Shown here piece by piece: positions 11,029-23,700 of a stretch of DNA of 64,000 nt. Made by a program: the position numbers and the translations under genes. The stretch spans positions 62,001 through 126,000 of the forward strand of contig JALQPE010003128.1 in assembly GCA_030407315.1 (NCBI GenBank), in the 5' to 3' direction. Numbering within the stretch: the first letter of the stretch is position 1; every line of letters starts with the position of its first letter. This DNA comes from Asparagopsis taxiformis (lineage: Eukaryota > Rhodophyta > Florideophyceae > Bonnemaisoniales > Bonnemaisoniaceae). The notes below the pieces were generated by a model that saw only the letters and a list, made by a program, of their open reading frames with translations, was not told the origin of the DNA and searched no databases.

Positions 11029-12986
11029 CTCTCCAAGAGTGCCGCGAAGAGCAACGAACAGACGACTTCTGTCAACAGGCCCTGGCCTCTCAGAAGTCTG
11101 ACTCTCTCTTCTTCGAAGATGAAGATGGCGTCCTTTGTAGGAAGTACAAATTGGACGGGTCATCCCAGATTGTGGTACCCAAAGCCTTGCGGCTACGTCT
11201 ATTGACGATGTGCCATCACGGAATCCTAGCAGGACATCCTGGTCAGAACCACATGTACGACACGATGCGTCTATCTTATTTCTGGCCTGCAATGGCTGCG
11301 GACATAACCGGAACGGTTGAACGCTGTTCAGCGTGTGCAAGGAACCGATTACGGTTACGCAAGCATGCGAGTACCCTTCAGCTGTTTCCAGCCACCACAC
11401 CATTGGATGACGTTGCAATTGACCTCCTCGGTCCCCTACCTCGTACCAAGAAAGGTAACGTGCACCTACTGGTGATTTCATGTCGCTTCTCCCAGCTCAC
11501 CCAAGTGGTGCCCCTGCGAAGCATTACGGCTTACCATGTGGCAGTAGCCTTTTGCACACATTGGGTGTTTAAGTATGGTCCCCCACGGACATTACTATCC
11601 GATAACGGTCCGCAATTTGCGTCGAAGTTCTTCCAGGCTGTCTGCCTCCAGTTAGGAACGAAGAACGTCTTCACGACGGCATACCATCCCCAGACAAATG
11701 GGCAAGTCGAACGGTATATCCGTACTCTGTTGAGCATGCTACGTAATTACGTCAATGATAACCAGGACGACTGGGATGTCTACGCATCAGCGTTAACCTA
11801 TGCGTACAATACGCACGTGCATCGCACAACGGGTACCACACCCTTCGACCTGATCCTAAGCCGACCTCCACTGCCATATGCGACATACCATTCGGTGAGA
11901 AGAAGAGCAACGCCGGACGCGTTCACGAAGCAAGACTTCTTACGCCGTATCAAGGACACCATTGATATGGCAGGTAAACGCCTTTACAGCGCGCAAGCAC
12001 GCTACAAGCGTAACTTCGACCGGTCGATCCGGAAGTCTAAACGACTCATCACGACTGATGATTATGTCTACCTGGACAATCCAGAAGTCCGTGAACGGAA
12101 CAAGCTAACGCCAATAGCCCAAGGTCCCTATAGGGTTATCCGTGCCGGACGGCGAACGGTTTACATCGATCGCGATGGTATCACCGAAAAGATTAGCCTC
12201 GACAGAGTTGCACTCGCCCCCCCCCCGAACAAACAACCATCCCCACGGACACAACCTTCCGCTAGCGCGCCACAAACACCATCAGGTATGGACGCACCGT
12301 CGTCAAACACGAAATACCACCAACCACCGGGCGACGGTCTACAAAACGCACAAAGCGAGTCACCGCCACTAAGTCCTACTCAGGAACATCCCACCACGGG
12401 TCATCCACCGCTTTTACAGCAACCTACAATTAGGACAAATGAAGAAGGTAGTGGTTTGGGACAAACCACCCTTCAGGAGAGGGCCCCAGACGCTATGCGC
12501 GTAAGCCAAAATTTCGCAACTCCCCCTCGGGATGGACATAGCAGCCATACCTCTTTCGGTAACTCACCCACAAGTGGGAGCGAAGCACACGACCCAAGTC
12601 GTTCACCCATGAACCAGGTACCAACCAACCGCGACCGCACACAATTGCGAAGAAGTCTACGAAGTAGAGACGGACGTGCTGCACAGGCAGATGCAGATAA
12701 AAGTTCCAACCCTGACAGGGATCATCCATGGCACAAGCGAACAACTCGCCAAAGTATGGCAGGCACCGATGCCACAGACCCAGCCCAAAGGCATCCGACT
12801 CGCGGAAACGCGACCAAGCGACGCTTAAGCGAAGCACACCCACAGACGCCGACTCCTCCTCAACGAGAGGCAAACCCTTTAGCCGGAACGAAACCGCGCA
12901 CCGCGAACCGAACAAGACAAGCACCCATCCATGTGGAAAACCCAAACAGGGTCGAAAAAATCGCTCAAAGGCGACGAAAAAGGTAG
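10914..12986 (+). pseudogene. Integrase of element A
   Basis: The N-terminal HHCC zinc domain is present ('HHGILAGHPGQ', then 'CSAC'), followed by a DDE core: Asp in 'IDLLGPLP', Asp in 'LLSDNGPQF' and Glu in 'NGQVERY'. Integrase would insert cDNA into chromosomes. A long Pro/Ser/Thr-rich linker follows, and the chromodomain sits in another frame. The frame differs from that of the reverse transcriptase, which it overlaps at 10914-11028. A run of nine C at 12220-12228 is a plausible slippage site. Confidence 0.85.
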
Positions 12987-13393
12987 CGACGGCGAACCCC
13001 ATAGGGCCCCTGGAAACCACTCTCAATGGAGAACAAGAGGAAGCGCCACCGGACACCCGACCGAACTTGGAACAAGCAGCACTCCCTGAAGGGACGAAGG
13101 AAACCCCAGAGGGAAGTGGCGATGCCAAACGCGCAACCTCGGATGAGGAGTATCCTATCGATGACCTGATTGACTTCGTCACTGACGACGATGGCGAACA
13201 ATGGTTCCTTGTGAAATGGTATGGCTACCGCAAGCCAACATGGACGCAGAGAGCGAATGTTCCCCCCGAATGGGCATTACGGTACTTCCGTCGAACGCAA
13301 CACCGTAAGGATGGCAGGCCACCGCGCCGAACGCGCACGCGCACACCCAGAAGAGGGAAGAAGTCGCATAACCCCTCAGGGACGAGAACCTAA
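12728..13393 (+). pseudogene. C-terminal linker and chromodomain of element A pol
   Basis: The last 70 or so residues contain 'IDDLIDF' and 'FLVKWYGYRKPTW', the fold signature of a chromodomain, equivalent to 'VVDDLLNH...FLVKWVGYRNPTWEP' at the end of pol of B. In chromoviruses this domain steers integration to particular chromatin. The preceding part is a charged, low-complexity linker. It is out of frame with the integrase. After it, 13394-13671 is non-coding and separates pol from the convergent antisense ORF. Confidence 0.8.
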
Positions 13394-13671
13394 CAAGGTA
13401 TCCACCGGGTGGAGCTACCGAGCCTTGGAAGGTCAAGCCAGAAAGGGCGCACTTTATCACCGCCAACCGGAGCCATTGTGGAAATTTAGATTTTTTCAAA
13501 AAAAATGAAATTTCGCTAATAGAGCTTCCAAAAAACAAATCACACGTCATCGGGATGATGCATCTTTAATGTACCTCAGAGGTGCCTCAGGACTACCTGA
13601 TGAACAAAGGCGCAACGCAAAAGCGTATTTAAACTACCCTTAGAGGTTTGTGCAGAGGCAATTGCCTGTCC

Positions 13672-15438
13672 CTAGCGACGATAATGGCTCGAAGGCCGAG
13701 GCCGCTGGGATGTGGAGGGTGCCGTAGGGGCAAACGCACGCACGTTCGTCGATGGACGAGGATGACGGGGTGGAACCCTAGCGAAGGTGGGATTGCGACG
13801 CAGGCCGCGCTGCGGAATAGCACCGCTAACCCGACGACGGGCAGGCACAGGGCCATGCGAAGGCGCGACCGCAGGTGCGGGTAACCGAACTGCAGGGACG
13901 GACGCGGAACGCGGAGAAACATCTGGCGATTCAGGCGACCCTAGACGGGCATCAAATTGCGCAAGAAAAGGATTACGAGCAACAGCAGCACCCTCAGGGG
14001 AACGAATACGGGTACGCACATTGCGGTCGGGAAGACCCTCATCGGGAGACCTAGCACGACGAAGTGAGTAACCAGGCTGAGACGCCTCTTCGCCACCCTC
14101 TCCGGGAATATCGCGCGTGGCTGAAGCCGCTTGCTCCAGTAAACGCCTAGCGTCATCCAACTCGCCCTCCAACTCCCCAATCCGGGTACGCAATTCTGCG
14201 GCTTCCAGGCGTGCGGCCTCTATCTCCTTATCCGCCGCGCGGCGTCGTTCTCGCTCCTCGTGGAGACGCTCTCGGGTGGCATTACGCTGCTCGCGTCCGT
14301 GCTTATAGAGATTAGCCAACGTGACGCACGTAAGCGCATGCGTGTCCAACGCAGAATCCACAAGGAAACGCCCATTGGCCGACACGAAGACGGAAGTAAC
14401 CGTACCATCCCCAATCTCATTGGTCCACCGCCGCACCTCCGGGAGTGACATCAACTCCCGACCGGATAATTCTCCACGTAGGATATTAACGGCGGGAGGC
14501 TGGCGCGGAGTACCGTCATCACCGTTTACGGATGTCTCAGAGCCTTTGTCGGACGTTAGAAACGCCTCCACGGCGGGACCCATCTGGGATGACGGAGCAC
14601 CCACAGGCTGAGGGGCTGACGCGGTAGGCGTGGTATCCATTGGGACCGAACTCTCATACAAGTCATCAGAACCACCGGGTGGTAAGGGAGCAACAGGAGC
14701 AAAGCTCCGTCCTGCATAAGGAGAGCGACCGCTCGGGCCTCCCATCTCGGAATTCCACCACGGACGCGGCACAAACGCCTCGCTAATAGGCTGATATTTG
14801 TACGAATCGGGATGACCGTCAGAATAACTGTCAGGCTCCAAGACGTAGTATCCATCTTCGGTGAATTCACCATCCCTGCGATAAGGAGGCAGCTCCGCGG
14901 TCGAACCTTCTCGATGGTTTAAAACGTTAATACGTAACGCCCTCTTCGGCAAGTCCACTGTCGTATAGACAACCACCTTCTCCAGTGCCACTCCTGTGAT
15001 ATTGGTACTAACCATTTCCTGAGGATAGTCATCACCCCCGAGGGCTACCTTCAATAGGCGACGCACTACCGTGCTAGGTAACTTCCTGCTATGGGGAACC
15101 ACGGCCGACAGAGGCACCTCCGAGAGACCGTACCAGGTACGACTTACTCTGTTGACGAGTTCCTCTGCCATCACCGGCACGAAGCCCCGAGTTTCGACGA
15201 TACGAGCCAACTCGATTCCTATTAGGATATCCCTCTCCAACTCGAGGTACGACCGGAGTCTATTCAACCGCCATGCGGGCGCCTCGCGAAGAGCGGAATG
15301 GTGGAAGTACACCAGCGACAGAGGGTCGGCGATAGGCAAACACATCGGCGGAGATAACTGCCCTTCTCAAATGGGATCATCCCATAACGGGTCCAACGCT
15401 TCCCTCGATACCCTCATGGGTCTAGTGACTGGCTCAAC
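13672..15438 (-). pseudogene. Antisense ORF of element A, C-terminal part
   Basis: This is the distal part of an extra protein encoded opposite to gag-pol; its N-terminal part is at 28477-30047, split off by element B. In the frame that continues across the insertion site there is one TGA upstream, at about 15366, so the longest clean ORF starts at 15345 (557 codons). Its first part ('FVPRPWW', 'YYVLEPDSYSDG') aligns with 'YVPRVAS' and 'YRVIRPDYASGD' in the antisense ORF of element B. A strong coiled coil is predicted by eye in the Glu/Arg/Ala-rich stretch encoded near 14080-14310, followed by a basic Pro/Arg-rich tail ending 'SSHYRR'. It has no transmembrane segment and no known domain that I recognise. 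Role unknown; a structural or regulatory partner of Gag is possible. Confidence 0.7.
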
Positions 15439-15443
15439 AGAGC

Positions 15444-16096
15444 TGTGGAACAACGTTAGTTCTAGAAGTAGCTGGTACGAGCCACGGACACGCTGTCCTT
15501 ACGAAACGAAACGAGCAGTCCACCCGCTGGTGTTTTGACTGTATGTTAGGTAGAACGGTAGAGATAGGTTAGCGAGTAGACACGAGCGTCACGACGCAAC
15601 AATCCACGCGAGGATTACGTTAGCACACGAGGTGGTACGTCACCGGAGGCGCTCTCGACCAAGCCCGGAGGCACTACACGCAATCAGCCTTACGTGCGGC
15701 GATGGGTAGGGAGTACGCAGCTCGACGGAGACGAAGCCTCGCTAGGCAAAACGTAAACGTAGAAGTCAGTCGTAGACTAGAGCCGTTGCTCGATCGTTGT
15801 CTTGTCCCCTTTCCCTCCCGGCACGATGCCAATACCTATATAGCCACGATGGCATCGCTTTACAGTGTAAACACTGCTCGTAACGTCCCCGAATGGGAAA
15901 GGACCTTGTGGGTCACACGTAGGGACCCGTTGGTCCGTTGGCCGTTGCCAATACGTTCGTTGCACACGTGTGCCGGTTGCGCGCGCGCATGCGCCAGCAA
16001 TGTTCGTGCATTGCTGTCGCCGGTCGTATCCGCCGAAATTCGAATTCCGCGGAAAACGTAAATATTTGCAATTTCGGAATTGCCACGTATACTACA
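15444..16096 (-). repeat. 3' LTR of element B
   Basis: 653 bp, bounded by TG/CA, repeated at 27819-28471 with a constant offset of 12375 bases. The left flank is the target duplication AGAGC. Small ORFs inside it are identical in both copies only because the LTRs are identical. Confidence 0.95.
15836..15843 (-). promoter_or_regulatory. TATA box in the 3' LTR of element B
   Basis: CTATATAG, reading the same on either strand, lies between the inverted arms GATGCCA and TGGCATC. It is the likely core promoter motif of the LTR; the copy in the 5' LTR is at 28211-28218. Confidence 0.55.
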
Positions 16097-16110
16097 CAGC
16101 CCCACCCCCA
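16097..16110 (-). promoter_or_regulatory. Polypurine tract of element B
   Basis: On the sense strand TGGGGGTGGGGCTG directly precedes the TG of the 3' LTR, where plus-strand cDNA priming is expected. Confidence 0.8.
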
Positions 16111-16475
16111 CACGTGGACGTCCCGGCCACGCGAGGCCCGTCAGGACGCGCCTGAGACACGGGGCCGTGGCGCCTTTTCGGGTACAACTGCGGACGTGGC
16201 AGTTGTCCCGAAAAATCTCGTTGAAACGTACATGGCCCGGTTGGCTGATCGAATCGCCACGGCGCCGGAGCGCGCGCGTGCGCTCCGGCTCTTTCGTAAT
16301 CATCGCGGCCCGCCCGTTGGCGTCGTACGTCAATGCCTCGCTTAGGCGTTTCCCTGCAACGGATGCAGTGTCCAATTCCACCACGCGGGTGTGCTTCAAT
16401 TCAGCGCGATACGTGCGCAGGCCGCGGCCTTTTCGTGAATCTGCCAGCGGGCATTTCGACAACGGTCGTCCGAAG

Positions 16476-16485
16476 GATATTTAAG
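16476..16485 (+). promoter_or_regulatory. TATA-like box of the antisense ORF of element B
   Basis: GATATTTAAG lies 204 bases upstream of the antisense ATG at 16689. A matching ATTTAAGC sequence lies upstream of the antisense ORF of element A (30118-30124), in a similar GC-rich setting followed by a pyrimidine-rich leader, which suggests a conserved internal promoter. Confidence 0.45.
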
Positions 16486-16688
16486 CGGCGGCTTAACGTG
16501 ATAGCGATCGTCGCTCACCCTTCCTCTCACCATCGTCATCCAGGCCGTTGCCTTTCGTTCTCCCTTATCTCTTCCCCGCTGGGTACTACTACCTCCGTTC
16601 CTTTCGTTCTCTTGTTTCGTTTAGCCCGCGTGGCTCTCGTCTCGTGCTCGTTGCACTCGTCGTAATTATCGTGTACAGCGTAACCACG

Positions 16689-18916
16689 ATGGTTACGACT
16701 CGTAGCACCGATGCCCACACCCCGCGGCCCGCCGGCTCTGCTGGAGGTGGAGCGAGGAACCCTTCGCAGGGCGCTCCCTCCCTCGTCGGGGCCGGTGCGC
16801 CGCCAGCGACGGAAGCGTCCGTCGCGCCCGCCCCATCCGTTAGGGCGGGTCAAGCCGTTGCTTCGCAGGCCGTCGCCTCTTCGTCTCGCCCGATGGCTCC
16901 GTCTCGCCTGGTGGCTTCCGTGACGCCTGCCGAGGCTGCTAGGGCCGTCGCCCCACGTGATGATGACGCAACGGCGTCCGACTCGGGGAATTCGTCACCC
17001 GTCATTCCGGATGCCGCGGCCCCGTCGATGGGTGTAGCCGCGATGGCAGCGGCCGCTCGTTCGCGTCGTGCTGTGGCGGCGGCCCGCACGGGCGTGCCTC
17101 GTCGTGATGGCTCGCCGCGTTCTCCTCGCCAGGATCCCTCGCCGGAGGGTGGTGACCCCGTTGGGACAGTCGGCACCGCCTCACGTGGCGGTGCGGCGCT
17201 AAACGTAGGCGTCCTGACCCACGCGTGGGCTGCGTTGCCCCGCGTGGGTATCACGGATGACGATCTCGCCACGTTGGCCAGAGATCGTCTGGACGCCCGC
17301 GCGGTCGTCGACTACATGCGTTCCGCCGAGGATACGTGGGGGCGGGCAGCCGGGCGTCGTTTCGCCAACGGGCCACCGGGATCGGAACGTTACCAGATCC
17401 CGGCGTCGATACGTTGCGACCGCTCGTGGTTGCGTGACGTCAACGACGCGATCTACGTCGATCGTATGGACGCCTTCCTGTGGAAGGGTACGCCCGAGGA
17501 ACCGCCGTTCATCTCGGTGGCGTCCGTATTCGTATGTCCGCGGACACTTTCCGAAAGGCAACGTGCCGAATGGAAGACTGCTCTCTCGTTGAGCGTCATC
17601 TCCAAAAGCGTCGTGTCGTACGATGACCACTTCGCTCTCCGCCACGTGAACGCGGACGACTACCGCGTGTCGCACGCGTCAGCTCCGTGGGTCGTCCCGA
17701 GCGAGCTCTACTTCCCGCCGTTGCCGGACGTAGTAGAGGAGTTTCCGTACCCCCGTGGGTCGTCCACGTTGCTACCACGCGTGGTGCACTACTTTACCGA
17801 TACCGTGAAGGACGCGCCTGCCCCCGTGAAGGAACGATTCCTCATGGCCGTGGATATCGAACACGCAGCGATGCTCGCATGCTCGCTGTTCGTGGAACGT
17901 CGTGTGTTCGGGCGCGCGTGCCTACTGCCGGAGTCCACGTTGGACTTCCTGGCTGACTACGAGATGCTTCGTGCAATCCCGGTGGACGGTTCCGACACGT
18001 TCGTCTCCGTTACCAGCGCGTTGGCTGAGGTTCGCGGCGCCCTTGCGTTGGGGCCGGAATATCGGGTTATACGTCCCGATTACGCAAGCGGCGATAACCA
18101 GGAGTTCGTTTCCGTTCGTAGCGATGGGGCTTACGTGCCGCGGGTCGCTTCCCGTTCCGAACGCCGTCGTGGCAATCGTGCCGGTTATTTCGGCGGCCTC
18201 GGGGGCAACGAGCGCCCCCGAGGGACGCGTTCTGGCCGTCGTGGCCATCAAACGAAGCGCCGCGTGCGCCGGATCCTCGAGAGATCGTGCCACGCGAGGC
18301 TACGGGAGGGGGCAACGTTGCCCAGGTCGGTCGTCCGAATGTGGCCACGCCGGCCGAACGCGCGCCACGCTTCGTGAGCCTGGACGACCGCGTCTCCGAT
18401 GAGGATGCCCGTCGGCTTCTCGGTACGTCGATGTCCGCTCCGCCTCGTGCGGACGGCTGGGTTATCCGTTCCCTCATCTCGTCCGTGGCTCGCGCAGCCG
18501 AAGAGTTCAGGGCCCAGACGTTGGACCTGACTGCCCGCTTGGCAACGGAACGCGCGATTTCGGAACGTCTCGCCGCGGCGACTCGTAGTTACGCGCCGCC
18601 CGTTGGCGTTCGTAATGAACCTTACGGTTACGCGAGTGGCGGCGGCTTCGGCGACCCCGTCGGGTATGGTCACGCAGCGGCGTACCTGCCACGCGACCCC
18701 GCTCCGGCGCGCCCTTCGGATACGCGCAGTCACGGGACTGCGGATCCTTACGCTAGGGATCCCGCGTCTCGTCGCGAGCGAGCCCCCGTGGTCACGCAGA
18801 CCGTCGATCCGTACGCGCCGGGCTTCGTTCAGCCCGGTCGCAGCCGCAGCCACGATAGCCGCGGCGAAGGCCCTGGTCCGTATGACCCTGCGGGCAAGCG
18901 TTCTCGTCGCTACTAG
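16689..18916 (+). CDS. Antisense ORF of element B
   Basis: A protein of about 740 residues encoded opposite to gag-pol, between pol and the 3' LTR. The first ATG in the frame is at 16689. The N-terminal 170 residues are a disordered Ala/Pro/Ser-rich stretch. A conserved middle follows: 'CDRSWLRDVNDAIYVDRM' aligns with 'SDRTFLLHPGDALYVERM' in element A, and the following 'YFPPLP', 'DIEHAAML' and 'PDYASGD' blocks have counterparts there. The C-terminal part has a short coiled coil ('AAEEFRAQTLDLTARLATERA') and a basic tail ending 'KRSRRY'. The reading frame changes once, between about 18200 and 18290, from the frame ending at 18377 to the frame ending at 18916. This may be a mutation, a short intron or a sequencing error. 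Function unknown. Confidence 0.7.
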
Positions 18917-20782
18917 GTCGTTCCTAGGTTAGTTCGTAGGCCACGTCGGCTCTAGCATCGTATTGCTTCGTAAACTTCGTCTTGTTTCTTTGCGTAATCG
19001 CATGGCTCCGTTGAGCTTCGTAATTTGCGTTTGGCAGGTCGTCTGCAGCAGAGGAGGGGTTTAGCGTTAAGCCCCTCCCCACAATTTTTTTTGTTGTGGC
19101 GTCTACCCCGTCGGGTGTCGTACGGCTTACGTAGCCCGTGCTTCGAGTTCGCGGCGGCGCGTGCCCGTTGGCAAGTTCGTAACACACGCAATTATTCGGC
19201 AAAGCGGCGGCGCGTAGCGGCGGCTTTTCACTGCGAGTGGTACGTTAACCTCGAGCGTAGAGCCCGTTGGCGTGCGTATCATTTAGTAACTAACTCAGAA
19301 ATCGTTTCCGCCGTCGTTTCTCGTCCGGATAACCCCGTCGGGTGTCGAATTTCGTTGAGCGTTCGAGCTCTTTGGCACGTAGCACGTCGGTGCCAATTTT
19401 AATTTGCTCCGATGAGCTTGGTGAAAATTTCATCGAACGTCAGGCCGACTCGCACGTGAGTCGGTTTGACGTTCTACGCCGTGGCGTGTACGCAGCAATT
19501 CGTCGCAGTACGTTGCGGTTTCGCTGACGACGTGGTGGCCGGCGGGCTTGGCTTTTCGTATAGCCGTTAACGTAATTAGCGCCGTCGCGCTTCGCGTTCC
19601 CGCGGCTTCACGTTGACCAGTGGCGTTATCATTTAGTAACTATCTCGGAATTCGTTTCCGCCGTCGTTCCTCGTGCGGATAACCCCGTCGGGTGTCTAAT
19701 TCCGTTGAGCGTTCGAGCTCTCTGGCACGTAGCACGTCGGTGCCAATTTTAATTTGCTCCGATGAGCTGGGCGGAAAATTCGCGAAGCGTCAGGCCGACT
19801 CGCGCGTGAGTTGGCTTGACGTTTCACGCCGTTGCGTGTACGTGTTTCGTTACGTGCGTTCGACTGGCCGGCGGGCTTTTCGCTTTCGCGCGTCGTTCGT
19901 TATGCCCGCGTGGCAGGACACCGTTGTGTCGTTCCGTGGTTGCCGTACGTGGCTACCGCGTTCGGCGTCGTGCCTCACGATGGCGATACGGTTCGCCGTC
20001 CGTCGTCGCGGCCTCGTTGGCTCGTCGTTCGCACGCTTTACTCGCGCGCTTCGTGCGCTGAGACCCGTTGGTCTAATTCGTCGGCTAACGTATAGCTTCG
20101 TTCCGCTTCGTGCGGGGAGTTTCGTAATGAGGCCGTTGCCATCTTCGCTGGGGACGCGTCCGTCCTACGTCGTTTCTCCGCCTTCCGGCGTCACGTTGCC
20201 GTTAGCTCGCGAGCTGTTTGGCGTTGACCTCGTTGGTCGATGCGACTCGTTGTCAGCGGCTGTCCACGGGGACGTACGATGGCTCACGTGACGTGCCGAA
20301 ATTACGAAATTTCCGGGGCACGCGTGTCCCGAGATTTGGCCGGATTAGCGCACTGTAATCGGCCCGATTTTTCGTACCGTGCGTCCATGGCCCGCTGGCC
20401 CACGTATAATTTTTCGCGCGAAAAATCTGACGTGTTGTCCGTCCGTGGCCCGTGGTGTCGTCACCTTTGCCCGTGGGACGGTCAACACTGTCGAGCCAGT
20501 CGTGGCTCTTCACATCGTGTGAATCGTCCGCGCGTGGACTCGTCGTCCAATCTTTCGTTGGCGCTCGTGCCTCCACCAACGTATGGTGTCGAAAACGAAA
20601 AGAGCGACGGCTCTAGCACGCATCGCGCCCCCCCAACGCAAGGGTGGACGTCCCGGCCACTCGTTGTGCCTTCGCTTCTCGTTCGTGCGGCTCGTCGCCT
20701 TCGTTTGTTGCATCGTGCAACGTCGCGCACGCGTGCGCTTAACCCGACGCTCGTGTGCGTTTTCGGGGGCCGTCGTGGCCTT
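18917..20782. other. Non-coding interval of element B with a 217-bp duplication
   Basis: It separates the convergent antisense ORF and pol. A 217-bp segment at 19277-19493 is repeated directly at 19627-19843 (offset 350) with scattered substitutions. A short hairpin with CCACAA, a T-run and TTGTGG is near 19079-19099, close to where the antisense transcript would end. No protein gene is credible here despite many CpG-rich ORFs. Confidence 0.8.
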
Positions 20783-23700
20783 TCACGTTGTTGCTCGTCG
20801 CACGCGTGCGAAGTATCGAGAGACGCTCTCTTCAGATACGTTCCGGCGGGGTTCCCACGTAGGGTTACGATACCCGACCCACTTCACGAGGAAGTCTAAC
20901 GTTCCGTCATCGTTTACGCGATGGTTGAGTAGGTCGTCTACTACATACGCCGGACCGTCGCGGTTCTTGTCGAGGTCTGCCTCGGTGGCATCGTATGGCT
21001 CCGGCGGGGGCGCGTTCGCCGGCGTTGGCGCGTACGCAACGCGGTCCGAGTTGACACGTTCAACTACGTCTCCTCGTTGGATGACGAACGTTCGTACGTC
21101 GTTACGTAGTACGCGGAACGGTCCCAACGCGTGGTTGCCGAGCTTCGTGCCCTTCGTGGTCCCGTCCGTCGGGTCGATGAATACGTATTCTCCCGCGCGG
21201 ATGTTTCGATTCGAGACACGGACTCGCTTGTCGAAATTTCGTTTATAACGTGCCTGCGCGGCCTTCAGCGTTCGATACGCGTTATCCATCGTTGTGGCGA
21301 GCTCACGAACGTAAGTGGCTCGCCCTCCCCCGTCGGGTAGTTCGCGGTTCGTTACCGACGTGTGTAGCGCCAACGGTGGCGGTGGATTCGTGAGAATCAA
21401 ATCGAAGGGCGTCGTGCCCGTGCTCGAATGCACATGCGTGTTGTACGCAAACGTTAACGCCGATGCGTATCGATCCCAGTCGTTCTGGTTTTCGTTCACG
21501 TAATTGCGCAGCATCGCCAGGATCGTCCTGTTGTAGCGCTCCACCTGCCCGTTCGTTTGGGGGTGGTACGTCGACGTGAAGACGTTCGTCACGCCGATTT
21601 CGTTGCAGACGCGCTGGAAAAACTTAGCAGCGAACTGCTTTCCGTTATCGCTTATGAGCGTCCGTGGGGGTCCATACGAGAAGACCCACGCGTTGACGAA
21701 CGCGCTCGCCACGTTGGCGGAATCGATATTTCGTAGAGGTACGACTCTAGTCAGCTTCGTGAAGCGGTCCGTTATCACGAGGATAAATCGGTTACCACGC
21801 GTGGTCTTCGTAAGCGGACCTAGTATGTCGATACATAGGTCTCGCAGCGGCTCCGTAGCCGGAAATAAACGTAACGGGTTCGTCCGTTTGCGAAGCTTCA
21901 CGCGGTTCTTCGCACATCCAACGCAGTTTCGTACCGTTGCGTGGATGTCGGCGGCCATCGCGGGCCAGTAGTACGTCCTCCGTAGGGTATAGTACATACG
22001 CGTTTGCCCGGGATGTCCAGCGAGGACGTGGTGGTGCGTTAACTCCAGCAGCCGCGGCCGTAACGAAGCCGGCACAACGATTTGTGTACGTTCCTCATCG
22101 TGAGGGTTCCGGCGTCGGAGTAGGCCATCGTGGCCTTCGAAGAATGCAGCGTCCTGCGTCTCGGACTGTCGTGTCAGTATCGTTTGACAGAACGCGTCCT
22201 CGCGTTGAGCTTCGATAAGCTCGTCCCTCGTAATGGGAAGCTGAACGTCAGCTGGTGGCACGCGTGCCGAATCGTCTTCGGCAGCGCGCTGTTCGTCGAG
22301 GAAATCCGGTTCCTCGTCAAGAACGTCATCGAGCGACGCGTCGCGGTTGAACTCGAGGCCATCGTGGCCAGCCGTCGTGGCTGATGTTCGTTCATCACGA
22401 GTCTCGTTCGACGGGTCGTCGTGACCCCTGGCATTCGTTGCCTTTTTACGTACGGACGTCGTTCGTCCTTGCCCATTTCGTGTGGGTTGTCGCCGACTGC
22501 GAGTCGTCACGAGGACCGCGTCCCCGTACGATGGTACGTCATCGGCGACGGGCCGACCGTCGTCATACGTAGATATCACACGTGATAAAGCGTCAGGTAC
22601 CTGGTGCACGCGCCCAGGCCTGTACGTAACTTCGAAATCGAATTCGGCAACGCGTAGCCTCCATCGTAGTAGTCGTCCGGACGCGTCCGTTAACGTCATC
22701 AGCCAACGTAAGGCTTCGTGGTCCGTACGTACGGTGAACCGCTGACCCTCTACGTAGGGTCGGAGCGACGTTATCGCCCAGACGACGGAGTAGCACTCGC
22801 GCTCGGTCGCCGAATAACCACGTTCGGTTTCGTTAAGGGTCTTCGACCAGTACCCAATCGGCACCCATTCGTTGGGCTTGTCCTCGTTCTGCTGCTGGAG
22901 CAACGTAGCTCCCAGCTGATACGCCGACGCGTCGGTATCGATCATGAACGGACGTCCCGCCTTCGGAAGGTGCAATACTGGTGGCGACACCAGTATTGTC
23001 TTCAACGTTTCGAACGCATTCATTTGCGCGTTTGTTGGGTTCGTCCAATCGGGGGAAGCGTCCTTCTTCAACATCGTGTTGAGTGGCCGAGCGATCTCGG
23101 CATACGCCTTTACGAAACGGCGGTAAACGTTGGCCGCGCCCAAAAACGATCGACATTGCGTCTTGTCGCGTGGGAACGTAGCCGTACGAAAGGCTTCCTT
23201 GTTCCATGCTGCGACGTGCAGCTTCCCTGGGGTGATCACGTGCCCCAGGTAGTCGACTCGTGGTTGAAAGAACGAGCACTTCGTGAGCTTTAACGTTACT
23301 CCCGCTGCGCGTAGCAGGGAAAGCACCTGGTCAACGTGACCCAGGTGAGACTCGAGGTCTTTCGAAAAGACGATTACGTCGTCTAAGTAGACCAGGCACG
23401 ATTGCCAACGTACTCCGGAGAGGATGATGTCCAACGTCCGCTGAAACGTAGCGGGGGCATTTCGTAGCCCGAATGGCATTCGCACGTAGCGATACGTTCC
23501 CATGAAAGACGTAAACGTTGTCTTATCACGGTCCTCGGCGGAGACGGGCACTTGCCAGTAACCGGCGTTACAGTCGAGTGTCGTGAAGATGGCGGCGTCG
23601 CCAAGCGAATCGAGGCAATCTTCCATACGAGGAAGCGGGTACGAATCAGCGATCGTTTTCGCGTTCAAACGCCTGTAGTCGACACAGAAACGTAAGGATC

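Noticed and set aside
12493..13182. Long minus-strand ORF (229 codons) opposite the pol C-terminus of element A
   Set aside because: Low-complexity shadow of the Pro/Arg-rich linker; no motif and no counterpart in element B.
15702..16061. Identical 119-codon ORFs at 15702-16061 and 28077-28436
   Set aside because: They are inside the two LTRs of element B and identical only because the LTRs are.
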